A stretch of DNA of 64,000 nucleotides from Trichomonas vaginalis G3 (lineage: Eukaryota; Parabasalia; Trichomonadida; Trichomonadidae): positions 20,085,645 through 20,149,644 of the forward strand of contig NC_067205.1 in NCBI RefSeq assembly GCF_026262505.1. The letters run 5' to 3'. The translations under genes were made by a program, and so were the position numbers. Each line of letters begins with the position of its first letter. Position 1 is the first letter of the stretch. Below the pieces are notes generated by a model. It was not told where the DNA came from, did not search any database, and worked only from the letters and a program-made list of their open reading frames with translations. Positions 9,821 to 17,574 of this stretch are shown here, one piece after another.

Positions 9821-11840
9821 TGTTGCATGCTAAGTTCGGTCAAAATGTAAACCTCTCAATTTTATCGTCGGGGGAAGTAACTCAATTCCTTCAAAATTAT
9901 TCTTTAAATATTGAATTTAAAGTTATTTAATTTGGATTATAAATAAATAGGCTAATACAATATTTAAAAATGAGAAAAAATAACTTTTCAAAGAACTTTT
10001 CATAATCTCAAAGAAAATTTTTTATTCAATAATTATATAAATTAATTAACATTCATAATGAAATTGGATTTTTTTTATAAAAAATTGGTCCTACTTAACT
10101 TTTTGAGAGAATTTGGCTTTCTCGTAAACGAAAAAGGGATTTGACGGAGTCAAATCCCCGCTCACAAAAAGTGGACTTTACATGTCAAATTTTATATGCA
10201 TGTAATGTCCACTTTTATGAGTTTTAGGAAGGAATTGGAAGCCATGAGTTACTGACATTGCATCAGTATCTCATAGCCTCCAATTCCTTCAAAAAATGGG
10301 AGAAACTTTGTCCGAATAGTTTAACATTCGGACAAAGTTTCTCCCATTTTAAGAAGGAATTGGAGGGTAAGAGATATACCATATGAATGTATATCTCTTA
10401 CCCTCCAATTCCTTCTCGAAAGTGTCCAAACTTTGGGTTAATTGCAAAGTATTAACCCAAAGTTTGGACACTTTCAAGTGGAGATGGAAGGCTTTGGGGT
10501 ATATATTAATACAATATACCTCAAAGCCTTCCATCTCCACTACAAATGGGAGAAACTTTGTCCGAATAGTTTAACATTCGGACAAAGTTTCTCCCATCTT
10601 TCAATGTAATTGCTACCTGTGAGGTACTGACTTGAAGTCAGTGCTTCACAGGTAGCAATATCCAAAAATTTAAAAACATTTTATCAGTTTCGTTAGAGAA
10701 CTAGAGCCTCCAAGGTACTGAAACCAGAATCAGTGCCTAGGGGACTCTAGTGATCTATATAATCTGAGAAACTTTGAAGAAATTGTTCGACATTTCCTCA
10801 AAGTTTCTCAGCAATTTAGCGAGGAATGTTCGTTATCGTGTAGATATTTATAATATATACATAATAACAAACATTCCCCGCTAAAAGATGTAAAATCTTA
10901 TAAGAAATAATTGCAAAAGAATAACAAATTGCAACAAATTTTTTATATGAAACTGAACCTTATGAGGTAGTGATTCAAGATCACCGCCTCATAAGATTCA
11001 GTTTCAATCTCAAGTATCTCAAAAGTAAGGCTCTATTTTTGCCATGTAAAGTGTCACTTTTTCTGTCCAAATGATAAGTTATTCAGAGAAAGTTTCCCAG
11101 CTATCAAGAGGGGATTGTTCCTTATGAGGTATATATTCATACTGTATACCTCATAAGGAACAATTCCCTCCTTAAAACGAGAAAACTTGTTCGAAATTGT
11201 TTATCATTTCGAACAAGTTTTCTCGTTTTTAATAAGAAACTAAAGGCTATGAGGCACTGATTATATATTAGTGCCTCACAGCCTTTAGTTTCTAATAGAT
11301 AGCTGGGAAACTTTCTCCAAATGATAATTATTCAGAGAAAGTTTTCCCAGCTATCAAGAGGGAATTGTTCCTTATGAGGTATATAGTTATAATGTATACC
11401 TCATAAGGAACAATTCCCTCATTAAAATCGTAGATATTTTTTACTTATTACTCATGCTTTCAAAATCACAATCCTCTGAAAAGTTATTTTTTATTAAGAA
11501 TTTAGAATTTTGATAAATACCTTTTTTCAATTTGATATAATACTTATATATTTTCAAAAAGACATTTTGAAAAGATATCTCAAAAGTTCTCTGAAAACCT
11601 ATTTTTGATTAATTTTGAGAAATATCCGTATTAAATTAATCAATAAATTCATTCAACACTACTTTAATTTTTAAATTCAAAAAATTATATGTGCTTCTTA
11701 AAATGTCTCACAAAAATTTTATTATAAAATTATATACAATATTAAAAATCCCACAACATTTTTTACTTTACATAATCGTACTTCCTCGACGATTAATTTC
11801 CCCTCAATTCCTATCGTTGACTGAACTTAGCATGCAACAG
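9821..11840. mobile_element. 2.0-kb non-coding element with inverted ends carrying a hairpin array
   Basis: The ends are inverted repeats of about 58-62 bases. The left end begins TGTTGCATGCTAAGTTC at 9821 and the right end is its complement finishing at 11840. The first 17 bases match exactly, then the repeats diverge and match again around TCGTCG...GGAAGTA. GTTT flanks both ends and may be a 4-base target duplication. Inside there is no protein gene; 10136-11420 is an almost continuous hairpin array. Right after it, 11850-11947 holds the tail of an open frame ending in a stop, as if a Maverick gene region was split by the insertion. It looks like a non-autonomous DNA element of a family I do not recognise. 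Confidence 0.7.
10136..11420. repeat. array of about 18 hairpins in two alternating classes
   Basis: Near-perfect hairpins of 50-70 bases sit head to tail with almost no spacing. Positions: 10136-10158, 10167-10216, 10228-10290, 10293-10350, 10351-10417, 10418-10475, 10477-10541, 10546-10597, 10609-10659, 10701-10750, 10764-10811, 10816-10885, 10949-11006, 11109-11170, 11174-11229, 11232-11295, 11298-11355 and 11357-11420. Class A carries GAGGTAnTGA or GAGGTATATA next to the loop. Class B carries AAACTTTG/CAAAGTTT in the arm. From 10228 on, the classes largely alternate A-B-A-B. Arm sequences differ widely between units while the pairing is kept. Each loop is about 7-10 bases. Confidence 0.9.
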
Positions 11841-11849
11841 TTTTAGGTT

Positions 11850-11947
11850 TTTTCCATTGTGTCATTTATTTATTTGACGTGGCAGAAAAGTACAGAGAAT
11901 ATGAAGATGAACCAATGCCTGCAAATGTTCAGTATATGTACTCGTAA
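11850..11947 (+). pseudogene. tail fragment of an outer Maverick gene
   Basis: A short open stretch directly right of the hairpin element ends with a stop codon near 11947. Its last 20 or so residues are polar (DVAEKYREYEDEP...), unlike the low-complexity AT-rich spacers. It is probably the end of an outer Maverick gene cut by the hairpin element. Function is unknown. Confidence 0.35.
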
Positions 11948-11970
11948 GAGATATTTTTATCTAATATTAA

Positions 11971-12333
11971 ATGGACGCACAGAACTTAGCGAATGCACAG
12001 CAACCTGGACAACCAAACCCAGAGAATATTCCAAATGAAGTTAGAATACAAACTGCAATGGCAAACTATGGTCAAGTGCCAACAGATGTACAAATGCAAA
12101 CTGCCATGTCAAATGACGCTGCGTTAGGTTTGCCACCATGGTATGCAAATATGAGATGGAAAGAGTTTTATACAAACCCTGAAGTGGGATATAAACAACT
12201 TTATGCAGATGACGCGAACACAGGAGTTGACCCAGAATATGTTTTCTACCAGAGGAGAAACAGAATGTATGAGCTCCAGTTAAAGAATGCTATGGAACTC
12301 AACGGGAAACGTAAGAGACTAGGCGGACATTAG
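11971..12333 (+). CDS. outer Maverick small structural-type protein
   Basis: 120 residues. The first 50 are Gln/Asn/Pro-rich with two similar 'IQTAMANYGQVP / MQTAMSNDAAL' segments (about residues 26-50). Then comes an aromatic segment (PPWYANMRWKEFY) and a basic C-terminus (KRKRLGGH). No known domain is recognised. Its position beside the amphipathic 80-residue protein and the vertex-like protein suggests a capsid-associated role, but this is only context. Confidence 0.5.
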   Translation: MDAQNLANAQQPGQPNPENIPNEVRIQTAMANYGQVPTDVQMQTAMSNDAALGLPPWYANMRWKEFYTNPEVGYKQLYADDANTGVDPEYVFYQRRNRMYELQLKNAMELNGKRKRLGGH

Positions 12334-12351
12334 ATTTTTACTACTAGTAAA

Positions 12352-12594
12352 ATGGGTTTCTTCAGTAGTATTGGAAACTTCTTCAGAAGAGTTGGAAGAG
12401 GTATATGGAATGGAATAAAATCTGTCGGAAAAGGAATTTGGAACGGAGTCAAAAATATTGGTAAAAGAGTAGGTCAGTTTGTTGGTATTATACCTAAAGA
12501 CCCCGAACCAGAAGAACAAGCTCCTGTTATACAACAGCCTGAACCTACACCACAGTCAAGTTGGCAACCAAATCCAACACCTCAACCGTATTAA
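12352..12594 (+). CDS. outer Maverick amphipathic protein, pVI-like by composition
   Basis: 80 residues, starting 18 bases after the preceding gene. Residues 1-45 alternate glycine, hydrophobic and basic positions in a regular repeat (VGRGIWNGIKSVGKGIWNG) that would form a strongly amphipathic helix. The rest is a Pro/Gln-rich tail ending in TPQPY. Adenovirus protein VI uses an N-terminal amphipathic helix to disrupt membranes during entry; a similar role is inferred here from composition and capsid-gene neighbours, not from homology. Confidence 0.5.
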   Translation: MGFFSSIGNFFRRVGRGIWNGIKSVGKGIWNGVKNIGKRVGQFVGIIPKDPEPEEQAPVIQQPEPTPQSSWQPNPTPQPY

Positions 12595-12598
12595 AAAA

Positions 12599-12845
12599 TT
12601 ATATTTTTACTGTTCGATAGTAGTTGTATATGAAACTAAGTTCTAAGTAAAACGCATGGTATAATGGAATTATTCTTTTTCTTCCATCTGTAGTAAACCA
12701 TACTTGAAAGTCTGAAATACTTCCACTTGGTGGTTCGTATAACTTTGTAGGTTTTTCGTAAAAGTCATTTGCCAAGCATAAGAAAGAGTTTTGGGCGCCA
12801 GAAAATGAAGCATGAACTATCACAGCATCTTGGTCGAAAACATCT
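12599..12845 (-). pseudogene. outer Maverick vertex-like protein, C-terminal piece
   Basis: Part of the outer element's penton/vertex-like gene, left of the Kolobok insertion. It matches the pattern of the C-terminal region of the other vertex proteins in this window: a 'SF..SFLCLAND.Y..PTKLYE' block, then 'W' and a basic turn, then a hydrophobic closing strand. The other piece is at 37101-37676. Fossil. Confidence 0.5.
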
Positions 12846-13053
12846 TTAAGGATGGGCACTAGTTAGTACACCAGTCTTGGGTATGGTGGCACTGCGTTCC
12901 ACCTTACCCAATACTTGTGAATTTGACACTTTACAAAACCGTTAACGTACATTTTACAACATGAACGCAAAAACTAACTTAACCTTAAATATTTACAAAG
13001 CCGCCAACCATTTCACCTCACTAACGAACTCACTAATGAAAAAATAAACGTTC

Positions 13054-13338
13054 TCATAAATTTTCTTCTATATCTTCATCGTCAATGTTAACTCTATTGT
13101 AGTCATACTTGAAGTCATAAAGTTTCTCAAGTTTTGAAATGCATAGTCTTGTTAACTTACCTTCATCATCATAAGTTTTTATAAAACTACCATGACAATC
13201 TTTATACACAGTCAATGAAAAGTCAACTGGTCTAGGATGAAGTGTAAAGAACATGTTATGCTCAGGAAGGAAGAATAAATGTTTAAATGTATGTTTGTTA
13301 TATTTTTCGATTTGTATGAGTTGCTTTTGTTCTGTCAT
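13054..13338 (-). CDS. Maverick terminal-repeat protein, left copy
   Basis: 94 residues, identical to the copy at 34174-34458 because it lies in the terminal repeat. A 106-residue relative is at 45900-46220 in the other element. Shared pattern: a short beta-like N-terminus, 'FKHLFFLPEHNMF', an 'SLTVYKD...FIKTYD' core and a very acidic C-terminus. No known domain is recognised. A conserved gene carried in both ends of the element suggests a job that benefits from two copies, such as an end-binding or early host-interaction protein; this is speculative. Confidence 0.6.
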   Translation of the reverse strand: MTEQKQLIQIEKYNKHTFKHLFFLPEHNMFFTLHPRPVDFSLTVYKDCHGSFIKTYDDEGKLTRLCISKLEKLYDFKYDYNRVNIDDEDIEENL

Positions 13339-13427
13339 TTACATCCAAATAAAAATTTTCAGTAAACTTAAAAATTAATGATATCACCACCCTCACACGT
13401 ATGAAAACATAGCACAAAAATAAATTT

Positions 13428-13475
13428 AGGTGAAGAGGTGAGATATCACCTGTTTTCTCACCTGTTTTTTCACCC
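13428..13475. repeat. GGTGA repeat block 1 (in terminal repeat)
   Basis: AGGTGAAGAGGTGAGATATCACC followed by two TTTTCACC-type words (quoted here in part: AGGTGAAGAGGTGAGAT). The block is centred on GAGATATCTC-like symmetry. Its mirror is 34037-34084. It sits between two same-strand genes. Confidence 0.7.
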
Positions 13476-13490
13476 GTTGAATTCATTACT

Positions 13491-13724
13491 TTATAACTCT
13501 CTTCCTTTCTCCAACTCTTCTAACTTCTTCTTAAGTTCAGCAATGTTGTCCTCATGAAGTTTAATCTTTCTAATTCCTTCTCTATCTAATGGTTGCTTTA
13601 TCTTTCTAAACTGAACTCTACCATCCTTCATAGTATGAACGTAAAAACCTTCTGGAACCGCTCCTGATTTAATGTATTCTACCAAAAACTTTTGTTTCAT
13701 TGCTTCAGTGACTTTAGTCGTCAT
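13491..13724 (-). CDS. Maverick small coiled-coil protein
   Basis: 77 residues from the ATG at 13724; an upstream in-frame non-ATG extension is less likely. The N-terminal half has 'GFYVHTMKDGRVQFRKIKQPLDR', also echoed in the broken small gene at 15870-16295. The C-terminal 30 residues form a charged heptad-type coiled coil (IAELKKKLEELEK). Function is not recognised. It sits between the terminal repeat and the membrane protein gene. Confidence 0.5.
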   Translation of the reverse strand: MTTKVTEAMKQKFLVEYIKSGAVPEGFYVHTMKDGRVQFRKIKQPLDREGIRKIKLHEDNIAELKKKLEELEKGREL

Positions 13725-13772
13725 TTCAATCAAATAAAAATTTTAATATTAAATAAAAATAACGTTATTTTT

Positions 13773-14231
13773 TCAGTAAGGAAACGCAGGAGTTTTACGA
13801 TTTATTTGAGGAGTAGGTTCTGGTTTAAATGTTGGAGTCGGTTTAGGAGTTGACTTTTGAACAGGAGTTTGTACTTCCATAGGTTCAGGAGTCATTGAAG
13901 GTTTTGCTTGTGAAGGCGTTGGTTTTGGCGATGGTGTCGGAGTTTGTTTAACTTCAGCTACTTCAGTATTATTTACAACATTTGCTTTATTTCTTTTCAA
14001 CATCATAACTGCTCCTGCTGTAGCTAGCAAACCTAGTGGGAGACCATATTTTATATAAGGACTTGACCAAATGCTATTTTTGACAGGAGCTGGTGGAACA
14101 CCTAACCTTGGTGAGACTGCTCTTTGCCATTGTGCAGCTCGTAAGAAATATTCAATAGGTGCTCCATAATCGTTTGGTAAAGTTTGTTTCACAGATGGTG
14201 AAGGTTCACGAAAGCTTAAAGAAGAACTCAT
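13773..14231 (-). CDS. Maverick membrane protein with Pro/Thr-rich tail
   Basis: 152 residues. One transmembrane helix lies at about residues 61-77 (YGLPLGLLATAGAVMML), followed by basic residues and a 70-residue Pro/Thr/Lys-rich tail (repeated TPxPKPTP). The N-terminal 55 residues are soluble. It lies directly downstream of the major capsid gene in the same direction, so it may be a virion membrane or entry protein. No family is recognised. Confidence 0.55.
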   Translation of the reverse strand: MSSSLSFREPSPSVKQTLPNDYGAPIEYFLRAAQWQRAVSPRLGVPPAPVKNSIWSSPYIKYGLPLGLLATAGAVMMLKRNKANVVNNTEVAEVKQTPTPSPKPTPSQAKPSMTPEPMEVQTPVQKSTPKPTPTFKPEPTPQINRKTPAFPY

Positions 14232-14261
14232 TTATAAGCTTTAAAAATAAACGTTCATCCT

Positions 14262-15835
14262 TTATTCCTCACTGTCGTCTGTGGCTAAGTTATAGTCATC
14301 TAATCTTATTATTGGGATGCCTGACTGTCTTACTTGTATTGCAAAGCAACAATCCCTCATAAATCCAATAAGTGGCTTTGGTACGTTTTCAGTTGCTAGT
14401 TCAATAGGTCCTTTAACAGACAATTTGTATGTTATTGGAGCAGTAGATGTTTGACCTTGTTGGAAGCAAAAGTCCACTTCTGTTGGAAAACCACATAAGA
14501 AATGTGTGTTGTCATAGCTATCCCATTTATGTTCCACACTACCATCATCCACCAATGACCTCATAACATCTTCATTAAATCCTATCATATCATTGTTTGT
14601 ATTGCAGGCGTTCGCAACCATTTCATAAAATACAGGTCCATATGATTTTTCAGGTTCTGCAGGCATATTTCCATAAGCTCCCATGGAAAGCTGAAGATAT
14701 TTAAACTTAGGGTTCTCAAAATTAACATAATAGTTGTCTTTCTTTCTAAATAGTGCCCAAATACTTTTAACATTAATAGGCGTATAAGCTGCTGTAAATG
14801 TTGCACTTGAACTATCTGTATTCTTTGAGAATGAACCGTCCATAGGAATCCAATCCATAACTTTAACAGGAAAACATAAAGCCTCGTTTGTATAATGTTC
14901 TACAAGTTCTGTATAAATGTTAGGGTCTAAAGAGAATGACTTTGGATGAATGAAACATTCATTAAAATCCATCTTTGTTCGAAATAGTTGCTGGGTTACA
15001 GTTGTAATAGTAACTGTTCCACTAGCTTCTACTGCCTTCGTTATCATAGTGAATGGTTCATTCCATGGAACAAATTTATTTGTCGGTGGATTTGAATCTG
15101 AAGCAAATGCAACTTTAAGAGTTGGATTGAAAGCAATGATATCATTTACAGATATAGATGTGCATTGTAAGGCGTCGCTACTGAACTTTACTTTAAGCTG
15201 AATGTTTCCTGCAAAAGCTGGAATAAATCGAATAGCTTCTAATGGAAGGAATCTTCTAACAGGAATTCTTAAACGAAGCTTAAAATCAAATGATTTTCCT
15301 GCTGTAATTGGACCACTAACAATTTGTCCTGTTCTGCATGTTCCCGAATGACTCCATACATCTTCATGTCGAGTCTTTGAAAAACATCTACTTTCTTTAT
15401 TTGTTCGGTAGTTTGTGAGTTTGAAGTTATATATGCTTCTTCTCTTGCGTTGTCTTGAGAATATACGATACGACCATTTGCAAGGATTTGATATCCAGCA
15501 ACTGCATAGAAAGCGTCATCGAAACCAATCCAAAATCCTGGTGGGTTTGTTTTATTGGAACCTGAACCAATTTCTTTATCTACAATAAATTGACCTTCCA
15601 TTTTATACGTAATGAATGTATTGTAAAGGTCCAACATATTTTCACCAGGAGGTGAGAGATTGAATGTTACCCATGTGTTATCTTTAGCAGTTCCAGGTTG
15701 TGATGGAATCTTTGCGTCAGAATATTTTCTATTAGTGTCACCAATTTGAACTGCATTGTCTATGATATCGAAATATGAGCGAATCTGATGAATATGCTCT
15801 GCTGGAGTAAATTCGTTTAACTGTTCGTTCTGCAT
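14262..15835 (-). pseudogene. Maverick major capsid protein (double jelly-roll type)
   Basis: Region of about 520 residues in two open stretches. Length, position next to small capsid proteins, and motifs such as 'PPGENMLDLYNTFITYKMEG' and 'YQILANGRIVYSQDNAREEAY' in the N-terminal half, with regularly spaced beta-strand patterns throughout, fit the Polinton double jelly-roll major capsid that builds the icosahedral shell. Fossil; one break seen. Confidence 0.7.
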
Positions 15836-15869
15836 GTATTTACTTCAGATAAAAATATCTATTTACTTC

Positions 15870-16295
15870 ATTATTCTCACTCTTCTTCTTGGCATTCGTG
15901 GTGGAAGTTGTTTCTTGACATTTTCAATGAACTGTACATTCTCTTTTGTCTCAACTTCTTTCACTGGGGGTCAGGGTTCTTTGACTCGGTTTGTTTTTCA
16001 ATGAAATTCACGAACTTTGCAATAAGCTCTTGGTTCGTTATTGAAAGTACATCTGGCTTCTTTTCTTCTTGTTCTATTGACTTTTCAGTTTGAACAGAAG
16101 GTTTTATATGGGCTTCGTGGACTTCACCCTTGCCATGCACCTTAATGTTGTCGCTCTCTGCATTCGCTAATGGAACCTTTCTTTTTCTTACGTATATTTT
16201 ACCATCTTTACTCTGACTTACATAATAGAAAGGATGTTGTATTCCTCTGCGTCATTTAATATAATAGACTCTCGCTCTGATTTTGACAAGCTCAT
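15870..16295 (-). pseudogene. Maverick small basic/acidic protein, broken
   Basis: A small minus-strand gene of about 130 residues between the capsid gene and the divergent 79-residue gene. It contains 'FYYVSQSKDGKIYVRKRKVPL', similar to the YVHTMKDGRVQFRKIKQPL block of the coiled-coil protein at 13491-13724, suggesting the two are paralogues. Fossil, broken. Confidence 0.45.
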
Positions 16296-16341
16296 TTTAC
16301 ATCGGTTAAAGTTTTAATTTTAGTTTTTTATCTGCAGTCAA

Positions 16342-16581
16342 ATGACTCAGACAAGCCCTACGGACAAGACCCAAGGGGTCATAGATGTTGAAGCATTGAA
16401 GAAAGAAATTCGTGAGCAAATTTTATCCGAACTGAAGGAACAAAAACAAGAACAAAAGCCAGAGAGACCAAAGAGAAAACTTAGTGAAAAACAACTAGCT
16501 GCATTAGCTGCTGGAAGACAGAAGAACCCACGTTTGCTGGCGAAAAAAGCTAGAGAAGAAGCAAGAAAGCAAAGAAGCTGA
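16342..16581 (+). CDS. Maverick small Lys/Arg-rich protein
   Basis: 79 residues with an N-terminal helix (VEALKKEIREQILSELKEQ) and a very basic C-terminal half (RPKRKLSEKQLAALAAGRQK...). The composition suits nucleic-acid binding, for example a core or genome-condensing protein. No family is recognised. It is divergent from the capsid block and lies 59 bases before the vertex-like gene, same strand. Confidence 0.55.
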   Translation: MTQTSPTDKTQGVIDVEALKKEIREQILSELKEQKQEQKPERPKRKLSEKQLAALAAGRQKNPRLLAKKAREEARKQRS

Positions 16582-16640
16582 ACAAAAGCAAAGAAGCTGA
16601 AGCAAAGAAAGAGTAAATGGTTTATTTTTATCCGAACTAA

Positions 16641-17498
16641 ATGTATAGACAAATACCTTTATCTGTTGCGTTCAGTAGTGAAAACCCTGACGTCAAAATA
16701 AAGGGGAACAGAGTAACGTTTAAGTTTCCAACAGACTGGATTGTGAACATAAATGAAGAGAAGTACATTGGCATAACATCTATGTATATAACACGTGCTT
16801 TCAGAAAGGTTGACTTTATACTTCAAGTCGAGATAGAAAATGACGAACAGTCTTTAAGCGCCCAAAACATTCACATATACAAATACTTTAAAGACGATAC
16901 AACATTGTTGCAATGTATGATTTCATTTAATGAGATGTTCGAGAAAAAGTTCAACATTGAAGTACAAACTTTACAGCCTTTACGTGAGTTTCTTGCACAA
17001 CTGAAAGAAGAAGGTAGTCAGCCACAACTTATAGACTTTCATTATGAATTTAATGAAAATGAAGATGGAACTCATGACTGTCAATTCATTGTATTCTCAC
17101 CATTCAATGAAGTCGCTAAAAAGAAAGAAAATCCATTACGTATAAGATTTCAAATCTCCGAACCAAGTGATGATTTTAAGAATGTTTTCAATTATGATGC
17201 AATGCTTCCGAGGAAAAATGAATTTTCAAAGATTGTAACACCTGGCATTTGGGATAGAAAGCAAGCAATACTTTACTCTAATATAGCCAAAGGCGTTGAA
17301 AATGAGTTCATTGGTCATACAAGAACTTCACCACTTCCTAACCCTAAATATTATAAATTAACTGGCTTCAATCGTGAGTTTTGGATAGACATGTTCTCCA
17401 CTCATGACCATAAATGCCCAGTGTTCTTACCTCCAGACCATAAGGACTGTCTCTACATTGAAGCACAACTCTTAAACTCTACCATCGCAGTATTGTAA
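16641..17498 (+). CDS. Maverick penton/vertex-like protein, paralogue 1
   Basis: 285 residues, mostly predicted beta strands. The C-terminal half shares an ordered pattern with the protein at 32359-33240: 'GIWDRKQAI..S' against 'GIWSRENIV..S', then a 'P.PKYY.LT' against 'PPKHYSIT' block, an aromatic strand, 'VFLPPDHKDCLYIEAQLL' against 'VVLPKDGKDGLIIEMIL', and a short tail. Such proteins in Polintons are thought to be penton-type minor capsid proteins at the vertices. Having two paralogues in one element suggests different vertex or spike roles. The family call rests on context and shared pattern. Confidence 0.55.
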   Translation: MYRQIPLSVAFSSENPDVKIKGNRVTFKFPTDWIVNINEEKYIGITSMYITRAFRKVDFILQVEIENDEQSLSAQNIHIYKYFKDDTTLLQCMISFNEMFEKKFNIEVQTLQPLREFLAQLKEEGSQPQLIDFHYEFNENEDGTHDCQFIVFSPFNEVAKKKENPLRIRFQISEPSDDFKNVFNYDAMLPRKNEFSKIVTPGIWDRKQAILYSNIAKGVENEFIGHTRTSPLPNPKYYKLTGFNREFWIDMFSTHDHKCPVFLPPDHKDCLYIEAQLLNSTIAVL

Positions 17499-17574
17499 AA
17501 TCTACGCTAGCTTTATTTTTATCACGAATGACCTCATTGCTGACAAAAATAAGCCGCTAGCGGCAAAAATGACC

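Larger units (their letters stand above)
12861..13500. repeat. inner Maverick left terminal inverted repeat
   Basis: About 640 bases, mirrored at 34010-34651 with near identity. The outermost part forms a hairpin whose stem (TTGGGTA and GGTGG with their complements) closes on a CACTGCGTT loop. The inner part holds a 94-residue frame and a GGTGA-type repeat block. The two repeats differ mainly within that block. Confidence 0.9.

Noticed and set aside
10349-10574. Two 63-residue open frames on opposite strands
   Set aside because: They are mirror images caused by the hairpins and have no protein-like features.
10136-11420. CRISPR array
   Set aside because: There is no constant repeat with unique spacers; every unit is a different hairpin, and no cas-like gene is present.
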